Source: Channallabes apus (Eukaryota > Chordata > Actinopteri > Siluriformes > Clariidae). Taken from it: 64,000 bases of DNA. Positions within the stretch are counted from its first letter, which is position 1. The number at the start of each line of letters is the position of its first letter. Positions 9,660-21,640 of the stretch are shown piece by piece. The stretch lies in NCBI GenBank assembly GCA_030522415.1, contig CM060107.1, positions 23,254,571 through 23,318,570 on the forward strand. Direction: 5' to 3'. Below the pieces are notes generated by a model, which saw only the letters and a program-made list of their open reading frames with translations, was not told where the DNA came from and made no database searches. Both the position numbers and the translations under genes were made by a program.

Positions 9660-11035
9660 CAGGTCCTTCTAAAAAAATTAGCATATTGTGATAAAGTTCA
9701 TTATTTTCTGTAATGTACTGATAAACATTAGACTTTCATATATTTTAGATTCATTACACACAAACTGAAGTAGTTCAAGCCTTTTATTGTTTTAATATTG
9801 ATGATTGTGGTTTACAGCTCATGAAAACCCAAAATCTCAAAAAATTTGCATATCATGAAAAGGTTCTCTAAACGAGCTATTAACCTAATCATCTGAATCA
9901 ACTAATTAACTCTAAACACCTGCAAAAGATTCCTGAGGCTTTTAAAAACTCCCAGCCTGGTTCATTACTCAAAACCGCAATCATGGGTAAGACTGCCGAC
10001 CTGACTGCTGTCCAGAAGGCCATCATTGACACCCTCAAGCAAGAGGGTAAGACACAGAAAGAAATTTCTAAACAAATAGGCTGTTCCCAGAGTGCTGTAT
10101 CAAGGCACCTCAGTGGGAAGTCTGTGGGAAGGAAAAAGTGTGGCAGAAAACGCTGCACAACGAGAAGAGGTGACCGGGCCCTGAGGAAGATTGTGGAGAA
10201 GGACCGATTCCAGACCTTGGGGGACCTGCGGAAGCAGTGGACTGAGTCTGGAGTAGAAACATCCAGAGCCACCGTGTACAGGCGTGTACAGGAAATGGGC
10301 TACAGGTTGCAAATTTTGCATGTCATTCGGAAATCAAGGTGCCAGAGTCTGGAGGAAGACTGGGGAGAGGGAAATGCCAAAATGCCTGAAGTCCAGTGTC
10401 AAGTACCCACAGTCAGTGATGGTCTGGGGTGCCATGTCAGCTGCTGGTGTTGGTCCACTGTGTTCTATCAAGGGCAGGGTCAATGCAGCTAGCTATCAGG
10501 AGATTTTGGAGCACTTCATGCTTCCATCTGCTGAAAAGCTTTATGGAGATGAAGATTTAATTTTTCAGCACGACCTGGCACCTGCTCACAGTGCCAAAAC
10601 CACTGGTAAATGGTTTACTGACCATGGTATTACTGTGCTCAATTGGCCTGCCAACTCTCCTGACCTGAACCCCATAGAGAATCTGTGGGATATTGTGAAG
10701 AGAAAGTTGAGAGACACAAGACACAAGAATCTGCAAAAGGATTCCCGAACAAGTATTGAGTGCATAACTGAACATAATTATTTGAAGGTTGACTTTTTTT
10801 GTATTAAAAACACTTTTCTTTTATTGGTCGGATGAAATATGCTAATTTTTTGAGATAGGGATTTTGGGTTTTCATGAGCTGTATGCCACAATCATCAATA
10901 TTAAAACAATAAAAGGCTTGAACTACTTCAGTTGTGTGTAATGAATCAAAAATATATGAAAGTCTAATGTTTATCAGTACATTACAGAAAATAAAGAACT
11001 TCATCACAATATGCTAATTCTTTGAGAAGGACCTG
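9660..11035 (+). mobile_element. Tc1 transposon, second family, inside the hAT element
   Basis: The left end CAGGTCCTTCTAAAAAAATT at 9660 follows TA (9658-9659). The right end is the inverted GAGAAGGACCTG at 11035. The right flank reads TG rather than TA, probably one substitution. The inverted repeats extend about 200 bp and include TTATTGTTTTAATATTGATG on the left and its complement on the right (near 10890-10915). The transposase gene inside has internal deletions. Confidence 0.93.
9983..10835 (+). pseudogene. Tc1 transposase with deletions (second family)
   Basis: The ATG at 9983 gives MGKTADLTAVQKAIIDTLKQ. An HTH (QKEISKQIGCSQSAVSRHL) and a basic linker follow. Near 10308-10330 the sequence jumps from MGYR to the equivalent of CMSFGNQG, so the segment holding the first catalytic Asp is missing and the frame changes. 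The second frame carries FQHDLAPAHSAK and WPANSPDLNPIENLWDIVKR (second Asp and Glu). Past RDTRHKN the C terminus is deleted and replaced by 3' non-coding sequence. It cannot be active. The HTH half could still bind the family's ends if expressed, which is only inference. Confidence 0.92.
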
Positions 11036-11556
11036 TGTATATACAGTATCATTCCTGTTACCTTCCTGGTGCTGTTACCTTCCTCGCTGGTGCTTGGTTG
11101 TGACATTTCGCTCGAAATTTGAGTTTCCATCACGGACATCTTTGTCTACTTATCACAACCTTATCAACCGAAAATGCTATTTTATTCAAATGTCCTTGCT
11201 GGAGTGTGTGCAGGTGCGATGGATCGCGTACCAACCAATAGGGTGTCGGAATGGTATGTTTATACTTCTCATCCATCCACAATGAAATTCGCTCCATCCG
11301 GATGGCGCGATTTATCCAGATGTTTTTTTGTTTTGTTTGTTTTTTAAATGACAAGCTGAAATAAAATAGGAGTAACGAGGCTATTTTTAAAAAGTAAGGA
11401 GTAGAAAGTACAGATAATTGCGTGAAAATTTAATGAGTAGAAGTAAAAAGTCGGCTGAAAAATAATTTCTCCAGTAAAGTATAGATACCCAAAATTTCCA
11501 CTGAAGTAAGGTAACGAGGTATTTGTACTTCGTTTCTTGACACCTCTGAGCCTATG

Positions 11557-12203
11557 ACACTGTTTCACTAAAACAGCAGGTGCACAATTATGTGGCCTTA
11601 TAAATCCCTACAGAGATTTGTGTCCTCATTCATCTAACAAACCCAACTCAGCTTTTCGTGACCTTGATAATTAGCTGAGTCAGGCGTATTAAATTAGGTC
11701 TACAATCTGCAGTGCTGGGTATATAGAGGATACAAACTGGCACTTTTTCATTTCATAGCATATTCTGAGAAGTCACAGGTTCAAGTGACTCAGTGAACTC
11801 TAAGGCCTGGCGATGGTCAAATAAATAGAAAGTATTAAAGGATGTGACATCCACAATGTACATCCCACTGCTGTGGACATGAGCAGTTTGAAAGTTGGAT
11901 CATTAAATACGGACAAGTCAAAGGCTCAAGATAATTATAAAAAGGAAGATATGCTGTAAGTCATATGACTTTTTAGAAGATTCATAATTCCAAAAGGTTT
12001 CTATACTTTTTTCCCCTACTACAGCTGGGTGGCAACAGAAATAGACATGAAAAGGATAGACATAAAAGAGTGAGAACAAGAATGAAAAAGAAAGACCAGG
12101 GAATGGATAACTTTCAGCTCCTCATTAAGCACAACATGATAGCATTAGTGCTTCTGGCCTGCTGACTAAATGTATAATTCATTGTCTCATTTGCTAAAAG
12201 AGC
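11557..12203. other. Gene-free stretch
   Basis: AT-rich DNA between the hAT right flank and a poly(A) tract. I see no coding frame, transposon end or RNA gene. Confidence 0.6.
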
Positions 12204-12229
12204 AAAAAAAAAAAAAAAAAAAAAAAAAA
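12204..12229. repeat. Poly(A), 26 bases
   Basis: A pure A run. No retroposon body that it could belong to was recognised on its left. Confidence 0.9.
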
Positions 12230-12469
12230 CACTATTGCACTATTGCTTTTTGCATTTCTAAGCCTGAAGTAAACACCTTTTTCCCTGGACGAAGCCATTA
12301 TTATATGAATGAAAAAGAATAGCATTTAATGGTTTAATTTAGATTCAATGGCATTACCATCTGAATTTCCATCTTGTGAAAAGCATTTGCCAGAACTGCA
12401 CTCTCTGACAGAAGGAGAAGGAGCAGGGAATGGATAATGGAGAATACGGGTTGTAAACATTGTGATACT

Positions 12470-12473
<4 letters not shown>

Positions 12474-12521
<48 letters not shown>

Positions 12522-12522
12522 C
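12474..12522. repeat. (GT)n microsatellite ending in GC
   Basis: GT dinucleotides to about 12515, then a short CG alternation. Confidence 0.95.
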
Positions 12523-12944
12523 CATTCCACTGATTTGATTTATTTGAAGCAGACCCTCAGGCCACCATGGCTGGATGAGAAAGACATTTTTACAACAGGC
12601 AGTGTTCTTACGATGAAAGCTATGAAGCTAAAAGTTGTATTCAAAACCCACCTCCAATCAGAGTTCAGACCTTGCCTATATCAAAGCCAAATGTGGTAAA
12701 GTAGGTAGTTTAAACCCAACTACAGATAAAACATGGCAATCAGAAAAGGACTAAAGTGCCACCTTCTCCTTTGCAGTGGGGATGCCTTCAGCGTCACTGG
12801 GCTATTATTTAAACAGCATACTTTATTGACTGCTGGAAATGAATGTTCAAATATCGAATGGCAGTATTTGCCAGCCATTCCAAACATGATTGATACACTT
12901 TGCTCTAATACATTTCTTTAAAGCAGAATTTCTTGCATGAAATC

Positions 12945-13624
12945 CCAGTCTCAAGTCTTTTGCAGACTCCAAGAGGTTTTCTTCCAAGATTGTCCTGTAT
13001 TTGGCTCCATCCATCTTCCCATCAACTCTGACCAGCTTCCCTGTCCCTGCTGAAGAGAAGCACCGCCAGAGCATGATGCTGCCACCACCATATTTGACAG
13101 TGGGGATGGTGTGTTCAGAGTGATGTGCAGTGTTAGTTTTCTGTCACACATAGCGTTTGGCATTTTGTCCAAAAAGTTCCATTTTGGTCTCATCTGACCA
13201 GAGCCCCTTCTTCCACATGTTGGACTTCTTATGGTTTTCTGTTAACAATGGCTTTCTTCTTGCCACTCTTCCATAAAGGCCAACTTTGTGCAGTGCATGA
13301 CTAATAGTTGTCCTATGGACAAATTCCCCCACCTGAGCTGTAGATCTCTGCAGCTCGTCCAGAGTCACCATGGGCCTCTTGGCTGCATTTCTGATCAGCG
13401 CTCTCCTTGTTCGGCCTGAGTTTAGGTGGACGGCCTAGTCTTGGTAGGTTTACAGTTGTGCCATACTCCTTCCATTTCTGAATGATCGCTTGAACAGTGC
13501 TCCATGGGATGTTCAAGGCTTTGGAAATCTTTTTGTAGCCTAAACCTGCTTTAAATTTCTCAATAACTTTATCCCTGACCTGTCTGGTATGTTCTTTTGG
13601 ACTTCCCAATATTCTCTTAGACAA
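12945..13624 (-). pseudogene. Tc1 transposase N-terminal two-thirds, degraded
   Basis: Minus-strand pieces occur in order. SKRILGSPKEHTRQVRDKVI with an HTH (KKISKALNIPWSTVQAII) and GRPPKLRP covers 13430-13624. VHRTTISHALHKVGLYGRVA lies near 13260-13330. WSDETKMELFGQNAKRYV (first catalytic Asp) is near 13144-13200. MLWRCFSSAGTGKLVRVDGK lies near 13000-13074. At least two frameshifts separate them. The codon at the expected start (13622-13624) reads TTG on the minus strand, so the initiation codon appears lost. The second Asp and Glu are absent because the element is cut off. Confidence 0.9.
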
Positions 13625-13961
13625 CTTCTGAGGCCGTCACAGAGCAGCTGTATTTGTACTGTCATTAGATTACACACAGGTGCACTCTATTTAGTCATTA
13701 GCACTCATCAGGCAATGTCTATGAGCAACTGACTGCACTCAGACCAAAGGGGGCTGAATAATTACGCACACCCCACTTTGCAGTTATTTATTTGTAAAAA
13801 ATGTTTGGAATCATGTCTGATTTTCGTTCCACTTCTCATGTGTACACCACTTTGTATTGGTCTTTCACGTGGAATTCCAATAAAATTGATTCATGTTTGT
13901 GGCTGTATTGTGACAAAATGTGGAAAAGTTCAAGCGGGCCGAATACTTTTGCAAGCCACTG
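12945..13961 (-). mobile_element. 5' portion of a Tc1 element, minus strand
   Basis: The terminal sequence on the plus strand is ACTTTTGCAAGCCACTG, ending at 13961 with TA at 13962-13963. A long TIR and leader (about 13720-13961) follow inward, then the transposase N-terminal region. The other end is missing: similarity stops near 12945, just after the coding sequence for DLRLG. This is therefore a truncated copy, not a complete insertion. Confidence 0.9.
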
Positions 13962-13963
13962 TA

Positions 13964-16900
13964 TGTTCTATTACATCGGTTTGAAAGACCACAAAAACAC
14001 ACATTAAACTTATTCTGCATGTTGTCCCTAGATTCAGTTAGTCCATAGGTACTTTAAGCAGAATTGAGTTACATAGTCAGAAATTCAGGCACTGCTAGCA
14101 CTCAGATTAAGCCCTGAACACACGACTACAGTGTGTGTAGGCTCCTCTCGCTCTGAGAATACGCCTCCGTACTGGCACATGTCGAGAAGAGACGACAAGT
14201 TTCTCATACTGCATCCCAAGTTACATCAATGTGAGTAGGTACACTGCAAGGATGCAACTCAAATGATAATGTTTTCTGAATTTTTCTATAAAGCAATATT
14301 CAAATGTAGTTTAGATTTCATGACTTCCCTTTATGTTGGTTTTCTCCGTATAAGGCTGAGACCTGTTCACTTGGTTTGACTTGGCTGTGCCAAGTCGAAC
14401 CAAGTAAACAGATATGAGAATTATTCCAACATAAAGTCACAAAGAATTATTCACAAAGACAAATATACTCTGACTGAATCTTAAATCTTAATGGACTAAA
14501 TTGAACAGAGCACATTAAAACACAATGTGTTTATGCATCTAAGTGAGTTAAGATCTAAATTTTTTCAAGTGTGTCATTCAGTCAAACATAATCCACATTT
14601 TTCTCTAAACTCCAGGAACCTTTCCCCAGCTCCTGATATTGCCGCAAATTGGTACAAAATGCAAAAAGAAACTGAATAATAAGGAATTTGACCATGTACT
14701 AATGTCCTCCTATTAACTATGGATGAGCTAGGGTTGCATCCATAAAATGAATGTGTTTATATGTTTTTCTCAAACTCATTTTTTCCTTACGCACATACTG
14801 TAGAGAGCTGTTCATGTGAGAGCATATGAGAGCATCTTCTCTCTTGGGTTTTAACCATATTGGTAAACATAGCACAATTTCCTTGTTCCCCCTTGAGCAA
14901 AGTACATTAATCATTTAACAGTGCACTCTTCATTACTAAAGATCCTTATTTCTGTTTTATTTTGCTTTTGCCCTTCTCTGTTCAAGTTCCATGCTGTTTA
15001 TTTCTATTTCTATTCTCTTTATTTTACCTACTAGCTTATCATAGTTTTGATAATAAAGGTGTGATATTAAGGATCTGAGCTACATCTGAGCGTGCATAGT
15101 ACAGTAATCACAGGCCAACTGGAAATGTTCCTATGAATACAAAGATAAAACAGTATTTGTTTATTACATAGCCTTTAGGCTTGCTGTGATATTTTAAATT
15201 TTTTTAGGACAGAAAATTTAAGACAGACAGACAGTGAGAAAGATGAAGGAAAAACAGAAAAAAACTGAGGCAAAATGAAGGCAACTAAATGCAGAGTGAT
15301 GAAGAGCTGTAAATTGCTGGAGGATAGGATGCACAATGAAACTGGTAAGAATGAATTCAGAGCCCCTAGATTAATGTCATTGATGATGCACTTTAAAAAA
15401 GGAATGAGAAGGATTTGAAAATGGTCCAAAGAACATCGGGTGTGACTCATCCACGAGCAGTGCTGTTCGTTTTTATCATATTTTTGCATGTATTAGTGTG
15501 ACTTTTTGAACAGATTAACAGTAGGCGTATTAGAATAAGCACACGTGCGTGTATGCCTTTCATCTATCTTAGTCCCGTCTCCTCCCATGCTTTTACACAT
15601 ACACAAATGTTCCTTAAGTCTCACCTACTAACTACTGGTGTTTACCTTAAAATACAGTAAGCTGAGGGACTTGATATCTAGATTCTTTTATTTATGGAGA
15701 CATTGATATACCACAAACCTTCTCCTTCTCTTTCTCTCTTGTGAAATCAGACACGCCTCCATGCTGTGCCCACAGGGGAAAATTACCTTTGAGCACAACC
15801 ATCCTCAAACACAACAGTCCTGATCAATCAATTTAACCCATGGTCAGTCCTAGATAAAGGCAGTGCAGCATATTGATGGAATAAATCAGGTTAGAGCTCA
15901 GATTAAATTACCCTCCATCAATCGGTTTAATTTTTAAGTACCATAGCACTAGATAAAATCTAGTAAAGAATTCTATGCAAAACTTTCAAATTGTATGTAG
16001 AATAGATACAAAAAAAATAAAATAAAATAATGTGCTCACCCATCAGCAGTATGCTTTTGCAAATGTAAAGAGAGTAATTTGGCATCAAAAGAATTTCAGA
16101 GTTAGGCATATTGTATCTGAAAGGTTTACACAGAGTCATCAGCAAAGTGTTAAAATGGCAAACAGCCCAAGAGATCTGATTATGACAAATTGAAAAACTC
16201 TTTCACTCTTAAGTGAGCACTGACTAACAAACTGTGAAATAGTGTGCAGAAAGATGTATATACTTGATCTTCAATATGGGTCAGAGATCTGGGATGCCAA
16301 CTCCTCCCATTGGCAAGCAAAAAAATTTATGATGTCGCATCTACACTTTGCTGGATGCTATTTAAAAAAGAATTTGAAGGAAATGAGCCTTTGAATATCT
16401 TTCTTCCACTCCAAGGACACCCAGAGAATTTGAGGAGAAGCTGACACCTGCCAGTCAAAAGCAGGTCTGATATGTGCCAGTCAGATGTGTGAAGTTCTTT
16501 TGAAAAGACAGTGGATAACGTGAGAGAGCTGTCATGCTGTGGAAACAGGGCAGGAGCTAGAAAGTCAACGAGTAATGCTAGTGGCATGATTAAAACTGGA
16601 GTGAATAATTCAGTGAAAAATACACGGCATGTGTGACGTGTCTTTCTTTTTATTTATCTGTAAAGTCTTTTAATTACAAATGTGCTTTGATTAGATGCAA
16701 GGAAGATCACATTTTCCCACTGTAATAAACAACATATTGTACAAGATAGAGAATTCAAAATAAAATGAAATGAGCCAAGGATGACTTGAACGATTTTCTT
16801 TTGCTCTGTTCTGTCACAGAACAGTTTTGCTACAAAAAAGGTTAAAGATTTGTGTGATAAAATGATGCAATCGTCGCTACACAATATTATACTGCCACTA

Positions 16901-19189
16901 TGCCCACTGACACAGTCTAATAGGTTTTCGCTAAAAACAGGCCAAAAGAGCAGTCTTTTTCTGCCCAATAAATCAGGAGATGAGCTAATTGATAAATTAA
17001 TTCCGAATGATTTGTGCTGGAGAAGCGCTATGGGTTCAGTGATTATTACTGTCACCTTGCACCTCAAGAGCTGGGGTTTCCAAACTCCTTAGGTTTGTGT
17101 GTGTGGAGGTTCAATATTATCCCCAGGCTTACTGGGTTCCTCGTACAGTCCAAAGATACACAATGTAGCCTGATCCAAGGTTTACCCTGCCTTGTGCCCT
17201 AAGTGCCCACAACCCTACACAGGTCACGTGGCATGGATGATTTATGTAGGAGTTTTGAACTTTCTGACATTACCTAATAGCACCTCAAAGCTCTGCACCT
17301 TCCCCCAATCTCACATGCTCTCAGGTATTGCAGGGTAAACTGAGTAAGTTTAGGCTTCACTAATGTAAAATAAAATGTTGAAGTGTATGATTGAAAATAT
17401 GTGGACAAACTGACAACTCATTTGTCAAAAAACAAACCAAAAAAAAAAAAAAAAAAAACAGAAAGTGTGTGGTTATTGCTATTTTTCAGCTAAGTGACTA
17501 AAAGTCCACCTTCGAGCTGAGTTGTCGCAAGTGCCACTGCTGGCAATCAGTTCACAACTGCACAGTTCATAATATTATTACTCTCCCCTGACTCTCAATC
17601 CTTAAGCCTAAAATGGTATAAATTCTTATTTCCCCGGTTTTCTCAAGCTATTGCTTCTGGATGATTAAATTGTTTATTGAAAGTTTAAAAATAGTAAAAT
17701 GGCAAGCACGCAAAAAACAATATAACACAAGCCTAGTGTTGCATAATGAGGCAACAATATTTCTTTGATACATAGTTTTTTTTTTCATCTACCCACATTC
17801 ATCATCAGACCATAGAGCATGCTGTGCATAAAATTCCTGATTCTTTAGTTGGTCATTCTTTGAGTCAGGTATTCATTCTTTGCACAGTTCTTTTTTTCTG
17901 ATTATGGTTACTTATTTATATCAGTATTTATTTTTCATTTGCTTGAGGCAGGGCCTCTTGGAGGTGAGAAAAGATAAAACAAGTAACACCGCAGGCTTTA
18001 GCAACCAGCCTCGCACCCAACAGAGAGAGAAGTCCACACTGTTTCATGCCAGCTTTCAACACCAACAGACAATAGACAATTGAACAATATCTTCCTGCTG
18101 CTTTTTTATCCATTTCTCTAAATTTCATCCATATTAGGCTTTGGAAATCTACTGATTTCAGACCAAAGTGAACAGAGGAGTTAACTGCATGGAGAAAGAT
18201 ATTGAAAGCTCATAAAAAAATCACTACTGTGTTTTACTCATAAGAAGTGGATCTGTTTCCTGCATCATGTAACTTAAATCCCAGGTGGATAGCTGCCCTT
18301 CCAAACCCCTCGCCCATGCAGTGGCAAAAAGCTTCGCTGTACTCTTTTGGAGAGACATCTATTAAGATCTGTTTTAGTTCACTAGGTCACTTATCCTTGT
18401 ATAACTACTTCTTTTGTATCTAGTCAAATGCTTCAGACTCTAGACTTCTCCCTCATGGGGTTAAGGTGCTATTCTTAAAAGCAAATTTAGGTTAAAGAAG
18501 ATGTAATGTTTACATTTAACAGGCACGATAACAGGTCGCTTTATCTAGGTTATCATTATGTATGACAAAAAAAAAAAAACATCCATTTAAATGCTGTTGC
18601 TGATTTCTAGGGTTTCAGAAAGTGCTGTGCAATTTTTTCTACAAAAAGTTTTTTTTTTTTTTGCAAAAAGTGCAATTCCACTATACTGTAAGAGACCGGT
18701 CTCAACGTGTACATGTTACATGTTAGGTGCCCATGATACATTCATTACAACAGCCTGTTGCTCGTTAGCTTGGCATTGTGTTGATATATTATTAAAACAT
18801 AACAAGTATAAACATAGTTCAGGTAAGTTCTCAGAGAGGCACCACTATTAATTCAGATAAAAAAAAAATTTAAGCAGTACGTACTGTTGTTAGCCAGGCT
18901 GTTTAGTCTTTATTTGAAAGTGGCCCAGGCTGACAAGTGCTTCTCAATCCAGACTCCTAGACAAACACTCATATACAACTAGGTGAAGAGCACACTATAC
19001 GCAAAGTATATCAAAGCTGTGACAAGCACATGATGCACATCAATGTATCAAACGTTTACCAGACTCTGCATGTTGGCAGTTCACAAGAGCTCTAACCACA
19101 GGCACATCCTTTCTATGCTATTTGAGTAATACTGATCATCCTCAAAAGCTAGTACCCCCTCTATTCATTCTGTGTAAATCATCGAATTG
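13964..19189. other. Gene-free stretch of 5.2 kb
   Basis: No transposon ends, SINE heads or convincing exons were recognised. It holds a short hairpin (14363-14411), a poly(A) tract (17439-17458) and scattered A/T runs. If the exon at 54.4 kb is furin, this is deep intron. Confidence 0.5.
14363..14411. repeat. Hairpin with 23-bp arms and a 3-base loop
   Basis: Arms 14363-14385 and 14389-14411 pair with two mismatches around the loop TGT; the core is TTGACTTGGC / GCCAAGTCGAA. It is not flanked by any recognised element. The loop is too tight for a typical microRNA precursor. Confidence 0.8.
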
Positions 19190-20184
19190 TAGCAGGTCAC
19201 AGTATTAGGCAAATACAGTACATCCTCAGACGAACAACAACATATTATTTATTTATTTATTTATTTTTTACCATGAACTTATTTATTTAACATAAAGGAT
19301 GCCAAAAAGAAAATGTTGATGCAAATCAATCTGCAAACAGTTATAAAACCATTACCAAATAATTTGGAGTTCAACGTTCTATAGTAAGAAAGATAATTCA
19401 CAAGTGGAAAGCATTCAAGACCCAAGAGTGGAAATCTCTGATAAATAGATAGAAGCTATCTAGAGAAATACAAAAAAAACATCTCCCTATCTCAGAGCCT
19501 ACAAGCCTCACTGAGCATGTTATATGTTTAAGTCAATGACAACACTAGAAGAAAAAGAATAAAGAAGTACAGTTTGTTTGGAAAGGCTTCCAGGAGAAAG
19601 ACATGTTGTGTCTAAAATGAACACGGACGCACAACTGAGGTATTCTAGAGACAAATGTTAGGCCATCTGTCTAACAGCTAAGGCTTGGTCAAAATTAGGT
19701 CATGCAATGGAACAATTATCTAAAGCCACCAGTAAATCAGAAAGAATGAAAAATAAAAGAATGAAGGTTTTGGAATGGCCTAGTCAAAGGCATGACCTTA
19801 ACTGAAAACAGGTTGTGTGACCTTGAGAAAGCTGTGTATAAGCACATGCAGAAAATACTCAATGAAATAAAGCAATGTTGTAAAAAAGAATGGACCAAAA
19901 TGTTTCCACATCGATGTGAGAGACTGATAAAATCATTTTAAAAAACGATTACTTAACATAAGTTGTTGCTTTTGAAGGTACAAGCTATTGAACCATGGAG
20001 GTACTTAGTATTGCACACATATTTTTTCTTTTTGTTTTTGTCAAAAAAATTATTTCATGGTGAAAAAAAAGGTATATTTTGTTACTCATCTGTGGTTGTA
20101 TTTGCTGAGACCAGCTGCAATCAGATGATTTTTATTATGTTTTTCCTTACCTAGAATAAAAAAACTAACTTTTGAACATGACTG
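19190..20184 (+). pseudogene. Very old Tc1 element
   Basis: The right end AACTTTTGAACATGACTG reaches 20184 and is followed by TA. The left inner TIR is recognisable as AGTATTAGGCAAATACAG near 19201-19220. Between are a decayed HTH (near 19320-19440), GGAATGGCCTAGTCAAAGGC with a destroyed DLNPIE box near 19780-19815, and the C-terminal AAAGAATGGACCAAAATG. Stops interrupt every frame. A sister copy lies at 43040-43951. Confidence 0.8.
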
Positions 20185-20248
20185 TAATGAATAATTTTAC
20201 CTTATTTAACCTCCTGTGTCAGTTTAATCTGATTTAATGCAACATGTA

Positions 20249-20880
20249 CAGTGGAACCTCAGATTGCGAGCAATCTGATTTGCGAGTGTTGGGTAAGATG
20301 AGAAATCTTTATTTAATAAAATTTGACTTTCTAAACGAGCGAGTCTTAATATACGAGTACCAAGTATCATGTGGCAGGCATGCGCTTCTTGTTTTGACGC
20401 CGTGCGTCACATGATCACAACTGAGGCAATGGTTCCTCTCTCTCGCTGTGGAATCCATGAGAGCATGTACTGTTTACTATTACACTGTGACAAGTGTGTG
20501 CGCATAAAGCATCTGTTATTTTGTACTGTGTGTGCTTGGGACAACTTTTACAAACACGCACACAAATAAAGTCCTGAAAATCGTAAAAGTCGTCATACAC
20601 AGCAGCTGCCTTCCCAGTGTATGACGACTATGTGTGTGTTCATGTATCTGCGTGCTTGGTGGACTGAGAGTTTATCGGTAAACTGGTGTGTGTACTGTAT
20701 GTGTGTTAATTTGTTTTATTTTTACTTGATATTATGTATTGATTATTTTTATATGGATATTTTTGGGTTGTGGAACGAATTGCATGAGTTTCCATTATTT
20801 GTTATAGAGGAAATTGCTTTGATATACGAGCAATGATATACACGCTTCTGGAACGAATTTCGCAATCAAAGGTTCCTCTG
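20249..20880. mobile_element. Tc1/mariner-type MITE with TA duplication
   Basis: The element begins CAGTGGAACCTCAGATTGCG and ends with the inverted form CGCAATCAAAGGTTCCTCTG. TA precedes it (20247-20248) and follows it (20881-20882). It is 632 bp and encodes no transposase. CTCGTATATCAAAGC-type sub-terminal motifs occur inside both ends. The open frames inside are GT-rich and not coding. A partial copy is at 3625. Confidence 0.9.
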
Positions 20881-21394
20881 TAATTAGTCTCCTAACATGT
20901 CTTATTTGTCCTCCTCTTAGTAGTTAAATAAAATTTAATCAATCACATATTACAGATTATTTCATTATAGTTCCTATTGATTTGTATGTAAATGTTTTTT
21001 CATGAGACTGATTTGGAAATCTCTATCCATGTTAGAGTCTTCCCTTCTCTAACACATTTATATTAGTTCATTGCTTAATTATTGAGCCATTTGTTAGCCG
21101 AGTCAGGTGTGTTGGAGCAGAGCTCAAGTCCTACTGAGCTATGTTTGTGTGAGTTTATATTATGTGGGTGGTATAAAATTACTACTATTCAAATAAAGAG
21201 TGAAAGCCGTTTCACTGTTTTTCCCTTTCTCTTCTTTATAAACCACAGAGCTTTAATGAAACTGTAGCTGGTTTTGTTCTACTAAGAAGTTGTTTGGGAA
21301 CATTCTAAGGTGCCTTTTTCAACAATGCTTCAGTCAAGCTGTTTTCCCCATCGATTATATATATGTGTGTATATAAATATATATGTGTGGCAGT

Positions 21395-21640
21395 TATGAG
21401 GTCAGAGAAGAATGGCCAGATGGAGTCGGGATGTGGCGTGATCCCATGTGATTCGGATGGTGTGGAACGGGAAAGTTGCATCATAGATTTGCAGCTGACG
21501 AGTGATGCTACCATGGCAATATGGACCAAAATTTCTAAGTAATGTTTGCAGCATCTTATTGATTCTACGCCACATATACTTAAGGCAGTACTGAGGGCAA
21601 AAAATGGATCAAACCTAGTATTTGTAGCATTATCTGATAA
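21395..21640 (+). pseudogene. Internally deleted Tc1 fragment
   Basis: GAGGTCAGAGAAGAATGGCC comes from the N-terminal half of one fish Tc1 family. It is joined within about 50 bp to the C-terminal half: GTGGAACGGGAAAGTTGCAT, then AATATGGACCAAAATTTCTA and GGCAGTACTGAGGGCAAAAA. The catalytic core is deleted. The minus-strand frame across it is a shadow. Confidence 0.75.

Larger units (their letters stand above)
7232..11548. mobile_element. Non-autonomous hAT element containing two Tc1 insertions
   Basis: The ends are CAGTGGTGTCAAAAGTA at 7232 and TTTCTTGACACCTCTG ending at 11548, imperfect terminal inverted repeats. Exactly outside both lies AGCCTATG (7224-7231 and 11549-11556), the 8-bp duplication expected of hAT transposition. 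The sub-terminal DNA is rich in AAGTA/TACTT-like repeats. The element's own sequence is 7232-7656, 9381-9659 and 11036-11548, about 1.2 kb in all. None of it encodes a recognisable transposase, so mobilisation would need one in trans. The two Tc1 copies inside are each TA-flanked and inserted later. Confidence 0.9.
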
